Shown here: in pieces, positions 24,107 to 30,650 of the stretch
Layout: each line of letters opens with the position of its first letter
How positions within the stretch are numbered: the stretch's first letter is position 1
NCBI RefSeq assembly: GCF_027158205.1
Contig: NZ_JAPVLU010000065.1
Coordinates: forward strand, 1 to 36,421
From: Streptomyces sp. H39-S7
GTDB lineage: Bacteria; Actinomycetota; Actinomycetes; Streptomycetales; Streptomycetaceae
Length of the DNA stretch: 36,421 bases
Direction of reading: 5' to 3'
Notes under the pieces: generated by a model
The model's database searches: none
What the model was told of the DNA's origin: nothing
Seen by the model: only the letters and a program-made list of their open reading frames with translations
Program-made: the position numbers and the translations under genes

Positions 24107-25348
24107 TCAACTCCCGGTCGGCGGAGTGGGCAGCGGGACGTTCTGCACTTCCGGCTCGGTCAGCCAGAGGTAGGAGTTGCGGCGGATCAGGACGATCAGG
24201 AGCATCGCCACCCCGACCGCCGCGCCCACCGCGAACCAGGGGCTGGACGCGCCGTGTCCGGTAGTCAGCAACAGGCTCAGTTGCGGGACCGCGATCAGGC
24301 CCACGTTGACGCCCGCGGAGTACAGGCCCATGTTGCGGCCCGTCGTCGAGGCGTCGGAGACCTCGCTGACGTAGTACAGCAGCGCGGGGAAGACGATCAT
24401 CTCGGCGGCCGTCCACAGGGCCGTCGCCCCGATCAGCGCCGGGCCGGAGTCCGACATCCCCATCAGGGCGAAGCCCGATCCCGCCAGCGCGTACCCGATC
24501 AGCAGCGAACGGAAGTGGCTGACCTCACGCATCGCGGTGTTGAGGGGAACCTCGAACAGCACGATGGCCGTCGCGTTGACGAAGAAGATCGCCCCGGCCC
24601 ACAGGCTGTTCAGCCCCCGCTCGTGGATCACATAGGCGCTCAGGAAGGTCGGCGGCAGCGCGTAGGCGAGGTGGATGGGAAGGGCGAGCACGAAGATGGA
24701 CCAGAACCTGGTCTCCCCCCGCGTGCTCTCCGCCTTCCACCCCCCGTGGCCGGAGTGCCGTTCCCCCGCCCGGGCGCCGCCGGAGGTGCGGGCCATCAGG
24801 AAGCCCGCCGCGGCCAGCACCAGGACGGCGTTGATGAGGAACAGGCCGGCCGGCCACCAGGCGAAGAACAGTCCGCCCAGCGCCGGCCCGATGCCCATAC
24901 CCAGGTTGATCGCGAGCCGGTTGCACGAGAAGGCCACCTTGCGGTCGCCGTCCCGCGCGTACCGCACCGTTTCCGCGTAGGCCGCCGGTGTGAACGCCTC
25001 GTAGAAGAAGCCCCACAGGAACGTCCCGGCGACCAGCAGCGCCGCCGAGTGGGCGAACGGCAGCGCCACCACCAGGACGGCGTTCCCGACCAGGCCGCCG
25101 ATCATGACCGTGCGCGCCGGGGCGAGACGCAGCATGGCCCCGGCGCCGAGGTCGGCGATGAGCGCGCCGACCCCGTACGCCGCGACGATCGCGCCGATCT
25201 GCCGGCTGGAGTAGCCGTCCTGCTCGATGAGGTAGGCGGCCAGGAAGGGAAAGGCCATGGTGCCCGACCGGAAGAGCAGCGTCGTGACGAACAGGATGCG
25301 CAGTTCGGGTCCGAGGCCGCGGACGGTCCGCACGGTACCGGTAAGCAT
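24107..25348 (-). CDS. MFS transporter 1
   Basis: A 413-residue, about 12-helix MFS protein. ATG 25348 shares one base with the stop of ATP-grasp 1 (TGATG), which indicates coupling. The N-terminus LGPELRILFVTTLLFRSGTMAFPFLAAYL parallels the MFS at 9699-11036 over its length. Shared stretches include QIGAIVAAYGVGAL, FLWGFFYEAFTPAAYAETV, RKVAFSCNRLAINLGMGIGP and GRNMGLYSAGVNVGL. It lacks the long Pro-rich tail of that paralogue. Both are partnered with an ATP-grasp ligase gene, which suggests duplicated ligase/exporter cassettes as in bacilysin-type systems (BacD/BacE). Substrate unknown. Confidence 0.9.
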   Translation of the reverse strand: MLTGTVRTVRGLGPELRILFVTTLLFRSGTMAFPFLAAYLIEQDGYSSRQIGAIVAAYGVGALIADLGAGAMLRLAPARTVMIGGLVGNAVLVVALPFAHSAALLVAGTFLWGFFYEAFTPAAYAETVRYARDGDRKVAFSCNRLAINLGMGIGPALGGLFFAWWPAGLFLINAVLVLAAAGFLMARTSGGARAGERHSGHGGWKAESTRGETRFWSIFVLALPIHLAYALPPTFLSAYVIHERGLNSLWAGAIFFVNATAIVLFEVPLNTAMREVSHFRSLLIGYALAGSGFALMGMSDSGPALIGATALWTAAEMIVFPALLYYVSEVSDASTTGRNMGLYSAGVNVGLIAVPQLSLLLTTGHGASSPWFAVGAAVGVAMLLIVLIRRNSYLWLTEPEVQNVPLPTPPTGS

Positions 25349-26595
25349 CAGAACTGGTACACCTCGTCCTTCAGTTCCACCAGCCGCCGGTAGTCCTTGG
25401 TGATGTCCTCGTCAGTGACACCCGTCATGAAGATCCGCAGCGGGCTGGTCAGCAGGTCGATGGTCCGCCGGACCTTCCCACCGGGCTTGACCTTCACCAC
25501 GGCCAGGTACACGGTGTCCAGCGCGCCGATCTCCCGCACGGCGTCGTCGTTGATGGCGCGCACCGTGCCCTCCTGCACTGACGGCGCGTTGTAGACGATC
25601 GCGGGCTGCCGGCGTGAGTACACCCGGTCGCCGTACCGCTCCACGAACGCCTCGGGCCGCGCATAGGCCAGCGCGATGAGGTCCGCCTGGTTGTGGCCCA
25701 GGCAGATCTGGTGGAACTCCGGATTCATGTTCCCGTTGAGCCGCGCCCCGACCTCGACGAGCGCCGGGCCCTTCGAGGTCATCTTCACCTCGGTGTGCGT
25801 CGGCCCGTGCTGGATGTTCAACGCCGCCAGCACGGTGTCGACATACGCCACCAGTTCGGCCACCACGGCCTCGTCCTCGGAGACCAGGATGTCCTTGTCG
25901 TAGATGTTCTTCCCGTTCACCAGGTTCTTGTCGTACTGCCACACACCGACGGCGAAACGGTGGCCGTCGGCGCTGACGGTGTCGACGATGTACTCGTCCC
26001 CGTCGAGGTAGGACTGGATGAGGACTTCACGGTTGGGCAGGTCGAAGATGTCCCGTGACGCGAGCACCTGCTCCACCGCGCGGCGGACCTCGTCTGCGTC
26101 GGCGCAGACCGACACCCCGTCCGTCGAGGCGGAGCTGAGCGGCTTGACCACCACGGGGTAACTGCCCAGGGACTCCGCCCAGTCGACGGCCGAGCCGGCG
26201 TCCGCGGTCTTGAACTGCTCGGCACAGAGCAGGCCGGCCTTGCGCACCGCCTCGATCATCTCGTACTTGTCCCGGCGCGCCAGGGACAGGTCCGATCCGT
26301 TGGTCGCCAGCCCCAGCAGCTCGCTGAGGCGGTCTGCCAGCGGCACACCGGGCTCCTGGCCGGCTATGACCGCGATGACGTCCAGCTCCTTGAGCTGCCG
26401 CACCATGGACTGCTCGTCCTCGTAGACCAGGTCGCCGATGTAGTTCGACACATCGGGCAGCAGCATGGAGGTCATCCACTCCGGGGTACTGCGCACGTGG
26501 ACGACACGCGCTCCCAGCCGGGTGAACGCCGCGGGAAGGAAGTTACCTGACGAGTAACCGTCGACGATCGCGACGACGGGTGATGTGGTGCTCAT
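25348..26595 (-). CDS. ATP-grasp amino-acid ligase 1
   Basis: A 415-residue protein starting ATG 26595 (MSTTSPVVAIVDGYSSGNF). Motifs in order are VVHVRSTPEWM near 35-46, AGQEPGVPLADRLSELLGL, ARRDKYEMIEAVRKAGLL, the nucleotide strand VVVKPLSSASTDGV, the grasp segment VLIQSYLDGDEYIVDTVS, YDKNLVNGKNIYDKD, and VEVGARLNGNMNPEFH with the Mg-binding Glu/Arg/Asn. It is a paralogue of the ligase at 7583-8866 with the same domain order. These enzymes couple ATP hydrolysis to amide-bond formation, often making dipeptides. Here it precedes its own MFS partner by a 1-bp overlap. Its leader contains three 14-bp tandem repeats, which may affect expression. Confidence 0.9.
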   Translation of the reverse strand: MSTTSPVVAIVDGYSSGNFLPAAFTRLGARVVHVRSTPEWMTSMLLPDVSNYIGDLVYEDEQSMVRQLKELDVIAVIAGQEPGVPLADRLSELLGLATNGSDLSLARRDKYEMIEAVRKAGLLCAEQFKTADAGSAVDWAESLGSYPVVVKPLSSASTDGVSVCADADEVRRAVEQVLASRDIFDLPNREVLIQSYLDGDEYIVDTVSADGHRFAVGVWQYDKNLVNGKNIYDKDILVSEDEAVVAELVAYVDTVLAALNIQHGPTHTEVKMTSKGPALVEVGARLNGNMNPEFHQICLGHNQADLIALAYARPEAFVERYGDRVYSRRQPAIVYNAPSVQEGTVRAINDDAVREIGALDTVYLAVVKVKPGGKVRRTIDLLTSPLRIFMTGVTDEDITKDYRRLVELKDEVYQF

Positions 26596-26606
26596 GCATG
26601 GCCTGC

Positions 26607-26648
26607 TTTCTGTACGCGGGGTTCTGTACGCGGGTTCCTGTACGCGGG
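26607..26648. repeat. Triple 14-bp tandem repeat in the leader of ATP-grasp 1
   Basis: Three abutting units (26607-26620, 26621-26634, 26635-26648), each ending CTGTACGCGGG and differing only at the first two or three positions. They lie 12 bp upstream of the ATG at 26595 in the 124-bp gap after the proline dehydrogenase gene. They could be regulator-binding sites, an RNA structure or slippage; the phase of 14 is not a helical repeat. Confidence 0.85.
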
Positions 26649-26719
26649 GCGGGTGGCGCGGAACGTGAGGCGTCCGGGGGCGGTGCGGTGTCCGCAAAGG
26701 GTTCTGTCCCCGATCGCGT

Positions 26720-27721
26720 TCAGTACTCGCTGCCGAAGCGCACTCTTTCGGGTTCCGCGAGATCCGCCAGGGCGACCAGGACATTGGGCGGATACTCCGC
26801 GAGCCGGTGGATGAGATGCAGCCACCAGTTCGTGCCGTACACCGTCGCCACCCGGCAGGAAATGCCGCGGTCCTTGTAGGACTTGAGAAGTGCGGGCCGC
26901 ACCCCGTGCAGCATCTCCATCTCCTCGACGCGCCCGAGCAGTCCACGGCTGTCCAGCAGGTCCAGGAGCACCGCGTCCTGGGTCGCCACCGCCACCGGAT
27001 TGCCCGCGTCCAGGATGCGTTCGAGGATCCGCGCGTAGCGTTCATTGAGCTCCGGTCCCCGGGCCAGGGCGACGTCCGCGGGCTCGTTGTAGACCCCCTT
27101 GACCAGGCGGACCTTACGGCCCAGCGGCAGGACCGCGTCGAGGTCGCTCTCGGTGCGGTGCAGGTGCGCCTGGAGGGTCAGTGCCACGTTGTCGTGCTTT
27201 CCGGCCAGGCCCGCGAAGACCCGCAGGATGTCGTCGACGAACGACGACCGCTCCATGCTGATGAGGATGCCCATCCCCTGCGCGCCGGCCCCTCGCAGCA
27301 GCGCCTCGCAGTTTTCGGCCGCCGTCCGCGGCGAGATCAGCGACCCCACGTTGGACAGGTCGAAGCCGAGCTGCGTGGGGAGTTCCAGACCGGCCTTTTC
27401 ATGCCGGGAGATCAGCTCGTGGTATTCACTGACGACCTCGTCGACCTCGGCGGAATTCCGCGCCTCTTCGCCGACGTATTCCACACCGGTGCGGTAGCCC
27501 TTGCCTTCCAGAACGGCGAGCCGCTCGAAAAGCGTGTTCTGGTCGGCCGCCACGATGTACCGGTCGGCGGCCGGGGCGAGAATCGAGGACAGGACGGGGT
27601 TGTCGACGAAACCCGACCGGCAGCGGCTGTCGGCGGCCAGACCCTTGAGGCCGTTCGCGGCCTGCCGCAGGAGTTCTGGGTCGAGGGCTGCGACGGCCTG
27701 TGCATCAACCGGAGTGGTCAT
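26720..27721 (-). CDS. Proline dehydrogenase-like FAD enzyme
   Basis: A 333-residue protein, similar in length to monofunctional proline dehydrogenases (about 300-330). The TIM-barrel landmarks are GYRTGVEYVGEEAR near 73, LQAHLHRTESDLD, VRLVKGVYNEPADVAL (flavin/substrate lysine region), and the C-terminal RVATVYGTNWWLHLIHRLAEYP, which is the arginine-rich substrate loop. Known members oxidise L-proline to pyrroline-5-carboxylate with FAD. Being inside a biosynthetic operon, away from a P5C dehydrogenase gene, suggests it makes a cyclic imine or a dehydro amino acid building block rather than catabolising proline. ATG 27721 has AGGA about 10 nt upstream. Substrate may be a proline analogue. 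Confidence 0.85.
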   Translation of the reverse strand: MTTPVDAQAVAALDPELLRQAANGLKGLAADSRCRSGFVDNPVLSSILAPAADRYIVAADQNTLFERLAVLEGKGYRTGVEYVGEEARNSAEVDEVVSEYHELISRHEKAGLELPTQLGFDLSNVGSLISPRTAAENCEALLRGAGAQGMGILISMERSSFVDDILRVFAGLAGKHDNVALTLQAHLHRTESDLDAVLPLGRKVRLVKGVYNEPADVALARGPELNERYARILERILDAGNPVAVATQDAVLLDLLDSRGLLGRVEEMEMLHGVRPALLKSYKDRGISCRVATVYGTNWWLHLIHRLAEYPPNVLVALADLAEPERVRFGSEY

Positions 27722-27805
27722 CCCGGGGAATCCTCTCGATGATGGGTGTACGAGATCGTGCGGTGAGGTTCCCGGCTGTGGTGACAGCGGAACCGTGAAG
27801 CGGAA

Positions 27806-28933
27806 TTACGTGCCCATGGCGCGGGCGAGAGCCGCTGCCTCGGCGAAGGTGCCGCCGCCGTCGACGTTCGACGGGTCGCCGCCGTCACGGCAGAACTGAC
27901 GGTACTTGGAGGCGTAGCTGACGAGCGTTTCCTGATTCTTGCGGCCGGGGCTGCGGGTCAGGATGCCGGCCCACAGGCCGTCCCACCGAGAATAGGAGGG
28001 GTCGGTCAGAAGAACATGGTGCGCACGCTTCATGTTCCAGAACGGAACACCGGTGTTCAGATGGTGGACCAGGTGGTAATTGTCGTTGTGGCGCCCCAGC
28101 AGAAACCGCTCGATGGTCCAGCCGTGGCGGTTGCGGGTCATCAGGACCTGCTTGCTCTCGCTCTCCGGCAGGGGATAGTGCTCAGCCAGCTCCGAGAGCC
28201 AGCCGATGGCGATGGCGACCGTGAAGAGCGGCACGAACCAGAAGAACAGCAGGTACCAGAGCCAACCCATCCAGGCGCAGACCCCGACGATGGTCGCCCA
28301 CTGCGCCAGCATCGCGACCCGCTCGGTCCGCAGCCGGATCGGCATCGAGACGGACACGTTCTCCGGCTTGAACAGGACGCGGTCCCGTACGACGTAGTTG
28401 ACGTACTCCAGCGTCCGGAATCCAAGCACCGCCATGGCGATGTTCTTGAGGAAGAACCGCTTGTCGGACACGCGGTGGTCATAGATACCCACACCGACGT
28501 GGAAGTTGTAGTCCGGATCCTTCTCGGGATCCCCGAGGAACCGGTGATGGAACCCGATGTGTGAGTTCCGGTAGGGGTTGTACATGTGCAGGACCAGATA
28601 GCCGGAGAAAATCGTCCCGAGCGTGACGTTCCAACGGCCGTTCTTGGCGAGAACCTTGTGCGACGACTCGTGGAGCACGTTGACCAGCGCTCGCTGCGTG
28701 GAGCCGATCAGGAGGATCGAGATGGGGTAGAAGAAGTACGAAACGCCCACCGACAGATACACCGAGACGGCGATGACTAAGTAGTCGAAGAGAAGGGCCA
28801 GCGGTGCGTGATAGTTGTCGACCTTGCAAAGCTCTCTGAGCTTTTTTCGTACACCCGGGTCGAGCTTCGCGAAGTCAAGATTTGAGTCGTCCCCGCTTGC
28901 GGAACGGCGGTCGTTCTGTATTGCTAACGACAC
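27806..28933 (-). CDS. Membrane di-iron desaturase/hydroxylase (fatty-acid desaturase family), first gene of the cluster
   Basis: A 375-residue protein from GTG 28933, with GGAG 5-6 nt upstream; an in-frame ATG at 28999 has no such site. Histidine boxes: H88-ESS-H92, H125-IGF-H129-H130, and H287-LV-H290-H291. Between them are long hydrophobic segments (DYLVIAVSVYLSVGVSYFF, and AWMGWLWYLLFFWFVPLFTVAIA). This is the membrane FA-desaturase fold, which also covers carotenoid oxygenases and sphingolipid or alkane hydroxylases; the natural substrate here is unknown. Codons 3 and 52 are TTA (minus 28927-28925 and 28780-28778), so translation should require the bldA tRNA. It is followed by proline dehydrogenase after 84 bp. 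Confidence 0.85.
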   Translation of the reverse strand: MSLAIQNDRRSASGDDSNLDFAKLDPGVRKKLRELCKVDNYHAPLALLFDYLVIAVSVYLSVGVSYFFYPISILLIGSTQRALVNVLHESSHKVLAKNGRWNVTLGTIFSGYLVLHMYNPYRNSHIGFHHRFLGDPEKDPDYNFHVGVGIYDHRVSDKRFFLKNIAMAVLGFRTLEYVNYVVRDRVLFKPENVSVSMPIRLRTERVAMLAQWATIVGVCAWMGWLWYLLFFWFVPLFTVAIAIGWLSELAEHYPLPESESKQVLMTRNRHGWTIERFLLGRHNDNYHLVHHLNTGVPFWNMKRAHHVLLTDPSYSRWDGLWAGILTRSPGRKNQETLVSYASKYRQFCRDGGDPSNVDGGGTFAEAAALARAMGT

Positions 28934-29516
28934 AGTTTCTCCATTTTTTCGCAGAAAAAGCCACGCTCCGCACAATCCTGCACGGCTCGAAGTGGCCATT
29001 GTTGCGTCCCGTCGTGCCGTGCCTTCCCGTCGTCTTTTCGGGCGACCTTACTTCCCGCTATTTTTCGGCTGCCCAACCCATCTGGCTTCATTCGGCCCCT
29101 AGCGGCGACAATTGGGGGTTGGCGAGAAACCGTCAAGAAAAATGCGACACGACGGCAGATACGGAACGTTCGAGGCTCGCCGCCGGACGCCCAATGGCCG
29201 GAACGGCCCCCTTGCGGGAGACCGGTCGCGCCTGAACTCCCCTGTCTCCGCAAGGCTGGAGCGGTCGAGGGCCGGAGAGTCTCTGACGCCCCGACAGACT
29301 CCTTGCAGGGCAATGGCGTTGGCGACGCGCGTCCGGAATTCGACGGTCCGGATGGCGGTCGACGGCTGCGGCCAACTTCCGTCCAGGCAAAGCGCCCTGC
29401 TGGGCGCTTACCGCCGGAGGCGACCAACGCGCCCGGCGGTATCGTGACATGACCCTCCGCGCCCAGGTCACACGGCCCCTCGGCGCCGACCCGCATGTCA
29501 CGGGGAGCAGCACGAA
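28934..29516. other. Divergent intergenic region upstream of the cluster
   Basis: About 580 bp with lower GC than its flanks near the left end. On the minus strand, TTGACG (29136-29131) and AATTGT (29113-29108) with a 17-nt spacer make a possible, weak promoter for the desaturase and operon, giving a leader of about 170 nt. A 217-residue minus frame (28924-29577) crosses the region, but it has no family character and I reject it. No regulator gene is present. A short GAGTCT/AGACTC inverted repeat lies at about 29276-29310. Confidence 0.35.
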
Positions 29517-30404
29517 GTGCGACAATCCTCGGGAAAGCTCGCAACAGTGCCTTTGTCGAGCTCTCCAGTGATATCAACCGATATAGGAAACGGTGTTGCA
29601 GTGGGTCTGGGAACGGTTGCCATCACGGGCGCGGCGGGCGCCATCGGGTCCGTCGTACGCGAAGGGCTGCAGGGGCAGGCCGAGCACCTCGTTCTGCTGG
29701 ACCGCGTCCGGATCGAGTCGTCATCCGCCACCGAGACGGCGGTCCAGCTCGATCTGCTCGATCCCACCGCGGTGGAGCGGGCTCTGGACGGTGTGGACGT
29801 CGTCCTGCATCTCGGCGGCCTTCCCGACGAGGCGCCACTGCCGGACCTGCTGGCGGCCAACGTGCTGGGCACCCATCACGTGTTGGAGGGCTGCCGGAGA
29901 CAAGGCATCCAGCGGGTGGTGCTGGCCGGCAGCAACCGGCTCACCGGGTTCCACCCGAACTCACACCTGATCGGTACCGACGCTCCCGTGCGCCCGGACG
30001 GCCTCTACGGCGTGAGCAAGGTCGCCGTCGAGGCACTCGGCCAGTTGTACGCGGACAAGTTCGACCTCTCGGTGCTCTGTCTGCGCATCGGCTCCTTCGA
30101 GGAAGCACCGACCGAACGCCGGCACCTGGCCACCTGGCTCAGCCACCGGGACGCGATCGGATACGTCCGAGCGGCCCTCGACGCTCCCCGCTCCCCCGGC
30201 TTCACCGCGGTCTACGCCGTCTCCGCCAACACCCGCCGCTTCTGGAAACTGCCGGACCTCGACACCCTCGCCTACACACCGCTCGACGACGCCGAGACGT
30301 ACGCGGCCCGGATCCCCGGCAGCGACACGCCGCTGGACCCCCACGACCCACAAGGCGGCCCCTACACCGAGCCGGCATTCACGCTCAAGCACATCGAATA
30401 CTGA
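29517..30404 (+). CDS. NAD(P)-dependent sugar dehydrogenase/epimerase (uronate-dehydrogenase-like SDR)
   Basis: A 295-residue protein if read from GTG 29517, which has GGGGAG 9 nt upstream; a start at GTG 29601 would trim about 28 residues to the fold boundary. The Rossmann motif is VAITGAAGAIGS (GxxGxxG). The middle shows DLLDPTAVERALDGVDVVLHLGG, the catalytic pair Y-GVS-K in LYGVSKVAVEALG, and PRSPGFTAVYAVSANTR. This resembles uronate dehydrogenases, which oxidise glucuronate or galacturonate to the lactone. It is oriented away from the cluster and has no tailoring neighbour, so I treat it as a flank gene. Start uncertain by 28 codons. Confidence 0.8.
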   Translation: MRQSSGKLATVPLSSSPVISTDIGNGVAVGLGTVAITGAAGAIGSVVREGLQGQAEHLVLLDRVRIESSSATETAVQLDLLDPTAVERALDGVDVVLHLGGLPDEAPLPDLLAANVLGTHHVLEGCRRQGIQRVVLAGSNRLTGFHPNSHLIGTDAPVRPDGLYGVSKVAVEALGQLYADKFDLSVLCLRIGSFEEAPTERRHLATWLSHRDAIGYVRAALDAPRSPGFTAVYAVSANTRRFWKLPDLDTLAYTPLDDAETYAARIPGSDTPLDPHDPQGGPYTEPAFTLKHIEY

Positions 30405-30523
30405 CCGGCACGGTCTGGCGCCCGACGCGGGCAGCTGGCCCGCAGCGGCGTAGCAGAATGCGGGGGCTACGAGGCTGCGGCCGACTCGAACGCCCCCGGC
30501 AGGCGACACGCTCTGGACCATCT

Positions 30524-30553
30524 GGAGTAACGGCATTACCCGTACGGAGTAAC
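30524..30553 (+). promoter_or_regulatory. Direct repeat GGAGTAAC, 22 bp apart, upstream of the patatin gene
   Basis: GGAGTAAC occurs at 30524-30531 and 30546-30553 (22 bp start to start, two helical turns). The first copy also forms GTAA-N5-TTAC (30527-30539). It lies about 100-130 bp before the ATG at 30651 in an otherwise plain 246-bp gap. It could be an activator site; no regulator is identified. Confidence 0.35.
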
Positions 30554-30650
30554 CACGGCCGCCGTCGCCGTGCCGCCGACCGGCGCGAGCGTCCCGGGCG
30601 GGATCCTGCCGGTCCGCGCAGCGGGATCACTCTGCCCCACGGGGAGCGAC

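Noticed and set aside
28924..29577. A 217-residue minus frame across the gap upstream of the desaturase
   Set aside because: No family resemblance, unusual composition, no ribosome site at its start, and it overlaps the desaturase GTG and the SDR start; it is open only by GC bias.
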